Below are positions 1 through 11,700 of a stretch of DNA of 64,000 nt, piece by piece; position 1 is the stretch's first letter, and each line of letters starts with the position of its first letter. Source of the DNA: Anoplopoma fimbria. Taxonomy: Eukaryota; Chordata; Actinopteri; Perciformes; Anoplopomatidae. Under the pieces are notes generated by a model. The model was given only the letters and a program-made list of their open reading frames with translations, ran no database searches and was not told where the DNA came from. Location of the stretch: the NCBI RefSeq assembly GCF_027596085.1, contig NC_072450.1, positions 8,070,903 through 8,134,902 of the forward strand. The letters are read 5' to 3'. The translations under genes and the position numbers were made by a program.

Positions 1-3000
1 ATGAAAAAGTGAGTTTGAGTTATATATATGATAATAATCCTGTGTAATTGCTTAAAGCCAGTGGGAGGAAGGATCTCTTGTAGCGTTCAGTGATGCACCG
101 CGGCTGTGTCAGTCTGGTGCTGAAGCTGCTCCTGTTTATCGAGAAAGGCAGAACGGGGGTGAGAGGAAAAAGCGTCTACTGGATTATTAACAGGTTGTCT
201 TAGATGTGTCGCAAAATTACATCATTATGCTTTTGGACAAAGGAAATTACAAAACATTTGCCACTACTTAACATTCTCGAAATATATACATATATACATT
301 ATTTAGCTTGAAACCTGACCAATACTGGATTTTTGAAGCCAATACTGACTATTTGTAATTTGGGAGTTTAAAAGCGCAGAAAATAATACAGCAACGGATA
401 TTAATTTCTGAACGTTATAATGGCGCCACTGCATTCTGAAAGCCATTATTTATTTATTTTTTAATTGTGGCATTGTTTCTAAATTAGCTCAAACCTACTT
501 TGACTTACTATTTCTGTACTGCAGTGCTCACAGGTCACATAACCTATTCCTCATGTACTATGTTTATTTCCTTTTTAAAAAAATTGTGATAAAGGCGAGG
601 TGGCTGAAAACATTTAGTGGAATGAAACCGGTCAGTTGTGTGGCATTGATATTCCTTTTTTTATGGTCACAGTGATTATTTGTCTGCATCTTGCAAAGTG
701 TGTAATATATGAATCTGGGAACGTTCTGATTTCCTTGTGTGTCCTGAACCTCACATCCATGCTATCAAAAAGCCAGTTGAATGAAAGCAGTGAGTAGAAC
801 AGCTTCACCTTCATGGCTGCTTTAGAGAGATCAAGATTCAAATTGTGGTGATGGATGCTCTACATTATGTCTCTCTGCATATTGCTATGATTTGGATTTC
901 ATATGTCAGACTGCACCACAGGCGATACAGAGTAGTTTTTTATTACGGCGGCTGACTGTCAAATACCTTAAATGCTTCACATTCAGCTCAAGAGCCAGCT
1001 GAAGCATGTTTAAGTGTTTCACTAATCACAGGCCTACCTCTTCCCTCAAAAATGCCTCAGTACATATATGCACATTAATGACTGTAACCAGTTGAGATAA
1101 AGTAATACACTGACTATGGACATTATTAAGTGCAAGCCATTGACTGATAAAATACATGAGCCGTGTTGCTCTCAAAATCAATGTAAGCACAACCCCATTG
1201 ACGCACCTGGATTTTTGCTTCATTTCAGCATGTAAGTGACTTGCAGGGGTCACGAGTAACAGTTTGTTCTGGTTAATGCTGTTACCAACCACTTTTCTTG
1301 TGTTTAAAAACCCTTTTAAAAACTAAGAGTATCTTAACACTGACTCACTCCGTCAGATATACTGAATCTCAAAGTATGCACGGGGTCAGAAGTTATCGGA
1401 CTAGTATCAGCGCTTGAGGCATCTCCACCCAAAGGCAAACACTTGAGAAGCAAAGCTAATAAATCAGAAGGCAGCTGAATGAACAGCGAGCAACACACAT
1501 GAGAGTATGAACAAGTTAAACTATCTAGGCAAAAGTTTTCAAATTTACTAAATTGGAAAAAGAAAAATAACCTCTTTTAGTAACACTTTCTTTTCCAAAC
1601 AAAACATTTATTTGCAGAAGAAAAAAATGTATTCTCATACTGAAGTTTACCCTTTGACCTTTTCTTTTCTGACCTTGGAAATATTTAAGAAAAAAGGAGA
1701 GAGAGATGCGGTTTAAAACTCCAGAAAATGCTTCGAAGTTTAAGTGCGCTTTACTTAAACTGAAATATGATGTGTGATTACCCAGAGACATTATTGCTCC
1801 AGTTACAACCCATGGCTTTATGGCAGCCATTCTGTCAACTTTGGCAACCAACATTGATCCCTGGCAGACAGCCTGGCAACCATTTCGAAAAGTTGCTGTC
1901 GGGGGGCGCTTTCTGGTTTCCTTTTGATTCTCCGCCTTTACACATGAACCAGAAAGCAGTGGAGTGAAGCAGATGCAAAGTAGTTTTTCCCCCCTGGTGG
2001 AAAGTAAAGTGGAAGACACTCTCATTTCAAAGGAGGAAGTGAAGATCAGTAGTTTTAGTGGTATGAATAAGAAATGTGTTTCCAGATATTTATTTATGTC
2101 CAATATTGCTCTTCATATTCCGTTGTTTTCTGCTCGCTGCCTCACATCCGTCTAGACATAAAGATCATATGAATTCATAGATGAAGTGTGTCACTGATCC
2201 GTGTGAACAATCCAAAAAGGCAGTTTCTGTCTGGATTTAGTTATTCACCTTTTACATTGTAGTAACAGTGTGTGCGTGTGTGTGTGGTAATTAGAGTTTT
2301 TGCATAAATTTTTACCTGGATTCGAAGTGTCAACTACTCACACTTTATTACACACTTGGAGAAACGCATGAAAATGAACACCCGTACAAACATTCTGCAA
2401 ATGTTCCCACTCTTAAATTAAACACTTTCTCTTCCATTCACTTGCGTTGATAGGTTTGTATGTTTATGCATGTGGATAAATATATGATAACAATATAGTT
2501 TATGTGACATTTCCATCGCCTGTCACTGTTCAAATCATGCCTTTGCTTGGTATTTTACATTTCTGGCGATAATTGTCCAGGATTCTTCAATATCTTTTAT
2601 TTTTATTACATTTTTTTTAATACAGTATATAATTTGACATTTATTTTATGAGATTCATTTAATAAGAATATGGTGCTAGTTTTAAGCAGTTAACGTGTAA
2701 AAGTAACTTTTGTTTCAACTGATTAAACCATTGCTTATTTCCTGGTGTGCATCTTTTTAAAGCTGGGTTTTGTAGAATTACTGCTTTAGTCTACTTACTG
2801 ACTAAAGCTGCTTAAAGCTAACTGATGCACCAGTCGGAACCAGCTGACTGGTGGGGAAAAAGGTGAAAAAAATAAATAAATGTAATGCAGAAAACCGAAT
2901 CAGTGACAATTAAGAGCAAGAAGATTTCAAGAAATGTGCCAACAAAGACTTACAAACAAAACCCTCTTCCATAGAGTGTGTGTACTATATTTGACGGGTG

Positions 3001-4223
3001 GCAGTTTGCAGTAACACTGGCACAAGTTAGCGTCTTGCTAATTAGGCAGTCGGCTAATCAGAACACAGAGTTGATATAAACACCTAGAATGGCTGAATTC
3101 AGAAGGCCTTTACCACTCTGCAAAATGTATATAGAAGAGAGGAGATTCTGAATTAGACTCGAAATACCAAGAACAACTTTCGAACCCAAACAAAGAGCTT
3201 TGAAATCCATAAATCTCAGCACCTGGCGGAGTAATCCTTTAGTCACTGGTATTGATCAACAACTCTATACGCCCCTCTTGGATCTATTAAGGCTATTTCC
3301 TGCTGTGATGCAAAATGCACCTTTTCAAAAGTTAGCCTTCCAGCAGCAAACACCGTTCAGCATGACGTCTCTTTAAATCCACTTTCACACTACAGCTCTG
3401 TTCTATATACTCTATTATCTGATATGATTTTATTGTTTATTTGGATACATTTTTTTTCTTTTTACAGTTTGTGTATTAAGACACACAGTACTTCAATTTA
3501 GTCCTCCAGAGTTTTCCGGATGACTGTGCCTGTGATATTTTAACTTCATCATTCCATAATACAATATGCTTTTTCACATACAATGCATTTACATTTGAGT
3601 TATGTGTGCATTCATATGGACATAGGCATAGTCATACAAAGCTATAAAAGCATATCTGATCTCTGAGCATGTTGCTGTTGTGTTCATAGTTCCTGGTGTC
3701 TTATAATGGCACGGTTTCACCAAATCCTCGTAATTCTGTGACGCACACATGTCACGGTTGTAGTTTTAAACCCCCTTCAGTTTGTCCTCTCCAGTGGATA
3801 TTAAACATCCACTGCGTTTGGCAGAGGGCAGTTTTGTGTCGCCGTGCTTTTGATTTATATTGTTGATGTAAGTCCTTCCAAAGCCATTTCAGTCCGTTGT
3901 CTGATGAGTGGCCCTTAATCAGCACATTTCACCAGACCGCATGAAACAGTCGAGTGTCCTTGTGGCTGAAGTTCTCTTGTCTTGTTTCAAATGCGAGGTC
4001 AGTTTAAGATATTGCGGTGGACAGAAAGTTGTCAAATAGTGTTTTGTATTAAACTCTACTCATTCTTGGTCCACTTTTTCTGTAGCACTCTTACTGCAGA
4101 GTGGGAGCAAAGTAAAAAAAAAACATGCATCTTGTACCTAAGACTCTCTCTGAATCAGGCAGTTGTCTGTAAAGGAATATCATTCCCTATTATCATACTG
4201 TTATGCCTTAGCTTTCTGCCAAG

Positions 4224-4262
4224 TCTTAACATGTCTGTCTCAACAAGACAGACATGTTAAGA
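4224..4262. repeat. Perfect short hairpin
   Basis: A 17-bp arm (TCTTAACATGTCTGTCT) is followed by a 5-nt loop (CAACA) and its exact reverse complement. It would form a stable hairpin or cruciform. No T-run follows and no gene is next to it, so a terminator or RNA-gene role is not supported. Confidence 0.85.
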
Positions 4263-4552
4263 AGATCTAAGTTTCTGTATTAATCCTCCCCATGCTTCAG
4301 CCAGCTGATGGTTCCGATGTAGTAAATCATATTTAGTTCTTGGCTCTAGCAGCTACCGGTGTGATAAGAATCCAGCTGATATACGTTTTTTCTTCCTCCT
4401 TATGTAAGTTTCTGTTTGTTTAAAAAAGTGTCATTTTCTTTACATTATAGTCAACTAATTATAAATGTGGTTTGATGTAAGAAAAACTCTCGTCTAAACA
4501 TGCAAAGCAAATGTAACATTTATTTTCATCCGTGTTTACAAGACCTCATTTT

Positions 4553-4700
4553 GTCACAGTATTTCAAGATAGATATTGTTTTCATGTGAGCCACAGGTTG
4601 AGGATTTATTCGAGACACTGTAATAAACCCTCGCCCGGATTGTCCTTATTTTTAGGACAAAATAGCTCTATGATTGCAATCTACTATTGACTTTACACAT
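4553..4700 (+). repeat. Direct duplication, copy 1
   Basis: 148 bp matching 6411-6558 without gaps and with four mismatches (about 97% identity), in direct orientation at a constant offset of 1858. It is not simple sequence. It starts GTCACAGTATTTCAAGATAG and ends GACTTTACACAT. Flanks do not match. Confidence 0.9.
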
Positions 4701-6410
4701 CATCTTAATTAAGTTTCTACAGAAAGGTCTGTGTGAGCCTGAGTCTTTTCTCACACTCTTGAGGGCCTTTCCATCTGTTTTCTACCAGCAGCCCAAAAAG
4801 AGATAATGCTGCCAAATTAAAAATACATTTGAATATCTAACGATATACTTTTTTTTATTGTTCTTTTGTGTCCTCAGCATTCAGTTTACGAACCTTTAGA
4901 TCTTTCTGCTTGCTGCTTCTCGCTGACTAAATAAGGGAACTAAAACTTAATTGCTTTTTCTTTGTTCCAGGTATGTGTTGGGAGAGGTTTGATTCTCCTT
5001 TTTCTTGCTTAGGTTGACTCGAAAATTCTCTTTTAAATTAGACATTTCTTCTTTCCTTCTCTTTCTCATCTCCCACCATCTAGCATTGAAGCAGTCAAAC
5101 CTGCTGTCTTGTGTATGTTGGTCCCTTGAGACCCTTTATTGTTGGGATTCACTTGAATAGCCCGCTGAGTGGATGCTGGATATTGACAAAACGGGCTACT
5201 TTTATCTCCACTTTACACCAAGGACCTTTCTTTTTCTTAGCAGGGAGCTGACCCACCGGGACTCTTTAGTCCTCCTCATGACCTGTGAAGGAAGTTTCCC
5301 AATTTCTTTGTGTAGCCAGTCGGACGGGCTGGATGGCAAATCTGTAGGATGTTTTCAGCAGCAAGAAATATTCTGCAAGTGATTGCATTTATTTAAAAAG
5401 GACTTTAAAAAGGACTTTGCAAAAATCTGACAGTTGTAAAAGCATGAATAAATATTTTATCATTCTTTTTATAGATGAAATGATAATCTTAGAGAGTACC
5501 TCCACCTCAAAAAAACCATATATATTTCAGAATGTAGAGATGAAATGCATTTAAAATTCTTGAAATTCCAAAGTAAAATCAATAAATACGTGTCATGCAT
5601 CTTGATTTACTCTCTTTCCATTCTGTTAAAAAACAAAGTGCCTCGTGTTTTCTCTCTCATTTGGTACAAAAACCTCTCCCGACTTCAACCCGCTGTGTGT
5701 CACTTTCCCCTTCCTCTAAACATAGGTGCTTCAATTGAAAAAAAATTGTTTTGTTAAAATGCTATCTTGCAATGCAAACCTTTTTAATGTGTTGAGAAAC
5801 TAAGGTTCACAGCACATAGGAAACTGAAGTGGAAAAGAAAGAAAGAAGAATGCCGCCTTGTATTTGTTGCCTGATTTTCCATCACAATAGCACCTATTTC
5901 AAAGGACAGTTGAGCGCTGTAAGCTGCTATACCATCTTCTCTCAGCTCGCCTAAATGTCATTGATTTGTCTTCTACCTACAGGATGTAATTTTCTGCCCC
6001 ACTGCTGTAGCGGCTTGAGCTTGCTCATGCTGAGGCTTTTGTCTCTAATGCAGTGAGAAGCCAGGTTGTCCTTATGCTTAATAATAGACTGATGGAGAAA
6101 GGGCTGCTCTGTCTCGGCTGCATGCGTGACGCTTCCTAAACCTCCGTCTTCTCCATAAAGGTCAGGAGGAACTCAACGTTGTACACTTACGGAAGGATCA
6201 GGTGACGTTTCGGTTGTATTACGCAGGGACCAGACCTATATTTTGCTTTTTCAAGATTATCTTGAATACTTCAAAAAGGGGCTCCCGAGGCTCAATTTTG
6301 TTCCCAACTTCCCACACCTGGCGGGTCAGGTGATCTAGCTGCTATCCCGTAGCCTGGTCTCGCCATTCCATTGCAGATGTCCATGATTTACTGTCAACCT
6401 CTGTATTTGT

Positions 6411-6558
6411 GTCACAGTATTTCAAGATAGCTATTGTTTTCATGTAAGCCACAGGTTGAGGATTTATTCGAGACACTGTAATAAACCCTCGCTCGGATTG
6501 TCCTTATTTTTAGGACAAAATTGCTCTATGATTGCAATCTACTATTGACTTTACACAT
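6411..6558 (+). repeat. Direct duplication, copy 2
   Basis: Second copy of the 148-bp segment at 4553-4700. Low divergence and lack of gaps suggest a fairly recent local duplication, a young dispersed repeat, or gene conversion. Confidence 0.9.
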
Positions 6559-8280
6559 TTTATTAACTGACCTGGCTTCTTATGTTATTGATGGGTATGG
6601 CGCTGTTGTTAGGATTGTCAAAGTAATCTTTCACTTGGCCTCAGTAGAAAAAAAAAAAGTTAGTTCTACTTTAAATTTCCTCGGGAGGACTCGGAAGCTC
6701 ACAACCCAACAAGTGAGTCATAATAATGGCTGCTTTTGTTTCGTAGCTTTCGTTCTGAGTTCATTTTTTGGCAGTGGGTTGAGCTGGGTGGGGGTGTGTG
6801 GGGGGGTTGGATGAGTCCGGGCTCGCTGTGGGACACTGCTGTTGTAAACCCTTGCCCTGTGACCCCCGTAGAACAGCCAACCATGGCCTGCTTCAAAGGC
6901 AGCACGCAGACTGCTTATGTCTACATACTTTGGACTCATGACCCTCCCCCAGGCACGTTCCTCTACACCCCCTCCTCCTCCTCCTCTATACTAAATACCC
7001 CCCCCCAACAACAAAAGAATGGCCCCAGCTGCCCCCCAAGGCACGCAGACAGATATGGACCTATGCTCCGGTTTCATTATTCACCATACTTTTCGGCTTT
7101 AGTCTCTCAGGAAAAAAAAAAATGTGTCTTAACACTGATTTTGGGTTGTGGATGTAGCAAGGATTAAGAGCTGGTAGGTCCAAGGAATTGTAACACTCTA
7201 CGGGGAGCGAGGTCCTCCGGTTGGCTGGCTCAGGATCATGTGTGGAGCGCTTGTGGCCTTTGCCTTCTGTCACTGTCACAGTACCCAAACCCAAGAACCC
7301 CACTGCCCTGCCCCTTCATACACAAGGGCTAGCCGCACATTTAAGCCAGTAATATAGTGCTGTTCTTCTAAGCCACATCTGTCTCTTGCAGCAGTCTGGA
7401 TTGCAATTGTCTATTCAATGGCAGTAAATAGAAATGTCACCCTGTTTGTCTCTCAGCTTGTGTTCTGTGCAACCAAAGTTAATAACGCTTCTTGTGTTTT
7501 ACCGACAGGCTGAATGCTTCCCACTTCATTTTTTTTTACTCGCTGCAGACTCCCTGTGTCACTCACTTGTTCAAACAATTGTAGTCAATAATGGAATTGA
7601 GGTGTAAAAAAAAAAAGCTCTACTTGGCAACAGCTACACAAAAAGCATGTTTATCTACCACTCTCTCCTTGGTTGTTGGTGTTTGTGCAAATAGAGTGGT
7701 TTTTTCCTGCTACTTTTATATTCATTATGCTTAGTCAAATTTCGGGTCTTATTCTCAAAATCGTGGCCATTGTGACTATGAGTCATATTTACTGTGGACT
7801 CACCACCACTAATGGCGGGATAAGGGACACAAGGACTCTGGGGAGAAAAAAAACAAAAAAAAAAAACACAACATGTCAGGTCAGGCAGCTCCAGTTATAT
7901 CACTTAATACTCATCTCTGGGTCCGTCTGAAAGTCAGCACAGAAAGTAGCCCCTAGATGAGCTAATTTAAGTAACTGCATAGCAATCTCCTTCAAGTTGC
8001 CAGTTAGCCAACACGGTTATACAAAGTCAGCATGACCCATCATTTCTATTTCAATTTTCCTTAAATGCAAAAAAAGAGGAAAACTAAACCACCCCAGTAA
8101 AATGCGGCGTGGTCTTCACCTAAAAGAGTACTGGCAAAACAGTATTTGACTTGAATAAATAATAATTCAAAGTGCTCTATGGTGTCAGATGTTTAGACCC
8201 ACATCACTGTATAGGGATACATTAAGTCTCCTTTCCTTTACCTTATTTAGTATACCTAGAAGGCTTTTTTCATTTCTGCT

Positions 8281-8432
8281 TTATTAGATAGATAAATAGC
8301 TTGGAGAGAGCGAAGGACATGCAGCAAAGGTCCCAGGCTTGAATCAAACCTGAGCTGCTGCAGAAAGGATTTAGTATTTTTAGTCTTGATATATGTTGCG
8401 CTCTACCAGGTGAGCTACGGGGCCGCCCTCCT
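8281..8432 (-). mobile_element. tRNA-derived SINE, minus strand
   Basis: Read on the minus strand from about 8432 it begins with a tRNA-like head, GGCCCCGTAGCTCACCTGGT followed by AGAGCGC (A-box-like). A B-box-like GGTTTGATTC follows, then CCTTTGCTGCATGTC and a CTCTCTCC tail region. This order is that of a familiar fish tRNA-SINE. The copy is diverged and has an AT-rich insertion between the two boxes, so it is a fossil. Confidence 0.75.
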
Positions 8433-8522
8433 ATAAGGCTCTTTGTGAAGGAAGTGTTGAGTTTGTGTTAATATTTGATTTGTTTTGAGACTAGGAGGAT
8501 AATCGATCCACAGGAAATTAAA

Positions 8523-8700
8523 CTGCAACAATTGTGATGGTCAATTAATTATTGGAGACGTTTTTCAAGCACAAATGCCCAAACACTCTCTGGTTCCTGA
8601 ATCTCATTTGGGAAGATTTTGCTGCTTTTTCTTTGTTTTATATGATAGGAAACAGAATATTAGAATAGAGTTTCTTGACTGTTGGGCTGACAAAGCAAGT
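8523..8700 (+). repeat. Dispersed repeat family 1, partial copy
   Basis: It shares the order 'TTTTTCAAGCA-AAATGCC-AACACTCTCTGGTTCC-GATTTTGCTGCTTTTTCT' with the copies at 14524, 22665, 43241 and 48625. This non-autonomous element is common in percomorph genomes. The 3' end is missing. Confidence 0.65.
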
Positions 8701-11700
8701 AGCTTAGAACAGTTATGATAGGGACCTTTTTCTCTCACTGATAAGAACAGAAGAGTAAAAGTCTCCAAACTCCTGCATTTTGTAGGAACTGGAGCTCAGT
8801 TGTGGACGGTCAGACATCCTTCGACCCTGCTCACATGCTAAATGCCGTGTTGCATCACTGCACTGTATTTTGATTTTGGTTTTTCATTAAAGAAGGAAAG
8901 AAGCCGGCCAGACGAATAATTTAAGCCTCCAAATGATAATGTATGATTTTATATGAGGGAGTTCTTCTTCATCCAGTTTGATAATTGAAGCTCTCAGTGC
9001 ATAAAACTTGGGCCGTGAAATGTCTCTGGGCTGCCATTCTACTTCGTCCTCATAAGAGCCATCCACTCTTACTACCCAGCGCAGATAAATGATGTCTTAG
9101 TTAATTGTTTTAATCGCCATCTTCACAACTCAACACCCTCCAAAATTGCAAAGCTTGGGGGACTCTGAAGCTCTCTCATCTTCCACTGAACAGAATTATC
9201 CTTCCACAACCCTGCTTTGCTCTGCCTCCGTGACATTCACACTTGATTAGGCTTGCAAATGAAGTTTTCCTTCTTTTTGAGGTAGCAGGCGCGACCTTGG
9301 CCCCAGAGACCTGTTAAGTCTTTATTGGATTGGCTGGACATATTAAGCTGGGAGGATGTCCCAGCAGTGTTTTTTAGCTCCGGCCAATGCACCTGCTTCA
9401 TCAGCACTCCTGCTTCAGCGTCTCTTCGTGGCTCTTTCGTAGCCTTGTGTCCGGACTCTTGGAACCTTCCAATAACTTGAGATAAAGAAGAACTACTTGG
9501 GGTCAAAAGAGCCCCCATTTGTGAGTTGATTTACTGTAAAACTGCCCAATCTTTCAGCCACTTCACTTCATATAACTTACAGGAACAACTAAATGTAGCA
9601 GAGCCACCATTAAAGTTATTAATTACACCTGTGCTTGCACTTGTATTAAATGCCCACACTGAGAAAGGTCTATTTTTTTTTTAACATAAGGCTTTAACTT
9701 TAACAAAAACGTTGATATTGATTGCTCCTGGGGGTTATCCAACATTTCCAGTAGCTTCGAGTCTTTTTAATGTTAACAAGGAGTTACCGTTTTCACAGGA
9801 ACATTTTGTCACATTTACAGATAACATCTACAATGGTTTTGTTCTATCAAGTGGCCCAGTAAGTCATGATAAGGCATAAGGATATTGTGTGCACAGTACC
9901 AGGACCCTGAACCAGAAGCAGCTAAATGGAATCATCAGTTTCACATTTGACTATTGGAGTTTTTGAAAGTTTCTTTGCACATTAATAGATATAGGCAATA
10001 CTATCACTTCTTAGGATGTTCTTGATGTTTTTAATACTCATTATTGAAATGATCTTATTGTTGTTGTGCCACCATAAGGATCTATCTGCATCATGTCGTG
10101 TTTATTATGATGTTGAGCTAATACCACTGCCTGTGTTTCTAAGTATTTGACTTCCCTTTGATGCATCTGAACAGAATAAATAAGTGTAATCTGTTAGAAT
10201 TGGGTTAATTGGTCAGTATAGCTAATTAGGTTTTTTGTTTTTGACATGATCCTAAATCAACAAAGGAACTATTTTTTTTTATAATTTTATCTGTTTAATT
10301 ATCTGGTGATTGTAAAATGTCTAGAATTATTGACTCACTTTCTTCAATATTAAATTAGCTGTACTCTTGCTAACTTATCCTCCATTGCGCTGGCAGGTCA
10401 AACGTCGATATAAGTTGGAGCTTAGTGGTCGAATTCAGAGGACTTTGTTTAAACATTACCACACCATTAGAATGACATTTACGCCACGAAAGGGCAGCGC
10501 AATAGCTCAGCGGTTAGCGCTGTTGCCTCACAGCAAGATGGAGAAAACCTGCTGGTCTGTCTGTGTGGAGGTAACGTGTTCTCCCCAATGAGTGGGGTCT
10601 CCTCTGGGTGTTCCAGCTTCCTCCCACAGTCAAAAGAAATGTTGGGGAGGTGAACTGGAAGCACTAAAAATGTCTATAGATGCCTTTTTGAGTTATTAAA
10701 GCGTTATTCTACTTGTAAGTCTCAGCAGAGTGCCAGACGAATGCTGTAAACCGGTGCTGGCTGGTGCCGGGTGGAGAAGATGTAAAAGTGCCTTTTGTTC
10801 TCAAAGTTTTGAACAGGCTTTACTCGATCAGACGAACACAAAGAGATTGGCTTCAAAAGAGGTTTTACATTTCTTCTACATCAGAATTTGGATGACTTTG
10901 GAGACCGATTTTTAGAATTCCTCTTTTGATTGGTCAAAAGCAAATTTTATTTAAAAAAAAAATGTATAGATCATTTTAAATTCAGTTTCCTTCAGATAAG
11001 TTGTTAAAAAATAAGAAAAAACAATATTCAGTCACTTGTAATGTTTTAGCCAATCTACAAGTATACCCTCTTACACCAGTGATCTCCTGTGTTAGTTAAT
11101 GTGAGTGTCGAGCTACCAGACTGTATGAGCTGTCCATGATCATTTATATTTGTATGGGTTAAATAATTCCTTTTGTTGTTTTTACATTTCTTTTTTTTTT
11201 TTTACATCTGCCTCCTCATTATAAACGCCGCTGAAGTCTATAAGCCCCGAGAAGAATGCTGACTGCAGAAAAAAGTGAAGTGAATTTGCCGTCTCTGTAG
11301 AGCTCCTCATATGAAGAAGTGCAGCTGAATAAAGAGGCTTTGCTGTACCATCAAAGCTCAGGCATGTCTCCCCTCCTCTGCGTCTCCACCTACTGTACAC
11401 TCGCTCCCATGCCTGAGAAGCACATTAGCCATTCAGCTCAGCTCTGACAGCCCTGTTAGCGATGACGAATTTGATTTACCATCGCTATCTCAACGTCATA
11501 TCTTCAACCCGCTCTCTCCATCTAATGTAAAAACAGACATGGTGATTATACAACCAAGGAAAGAGGCTTGTTTTTATGGGACGATATAAGAAAAGGATTC
11601 TGCACATATAGATGAGTTGTCCTAGATAAAGGTATCTAGAGATACATTTAAAGAAGAACCGAGCACAGTTGTCACATAGTTCATTTTAAGCTGTGTTTTT

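Larger units (their letters stand above)
1..8280. other. AT-rich non-coding stretch, no gene supported
   Basis: No open frame here has recognisable protein similarity, and the longest (192 residues, minus strand, 1525-2103) looks like chance. Only a 148-bp duplicated segment (4553-4700 and 6411-6558) and a perfect hairpin at 4224-4262 stand out. The stretch is either intergenic or part of a long 5'-leader intron of glce; the sequence does not decide between these. Confidence 0.6.

Noticed and set aside
1525..2103. 192-codon open frame on the minus strand, longest in the left third
   Set aside because: No domain, no sensible composition, no splice context, and an overlapping frame on the other strand. 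It looks like chance in AT-rich DNA.
6736..7167. 143-codon frame with poly-Ser and Pro runs
   Set aside because: Runs come from CTC and C-rich simple sequence; opposite strand is also open.
8380..8432. Minus-strand tRNA-like head
   Set aside because: Disrupted between A and B boxes and followed by SINE body; not a functional tRNA.
10492..10560. tRNA-like sequence that might be a tRNA gene
   Set aside because: It continues into a SINE body, lacks a cloverleaf and lacks the T-arm.
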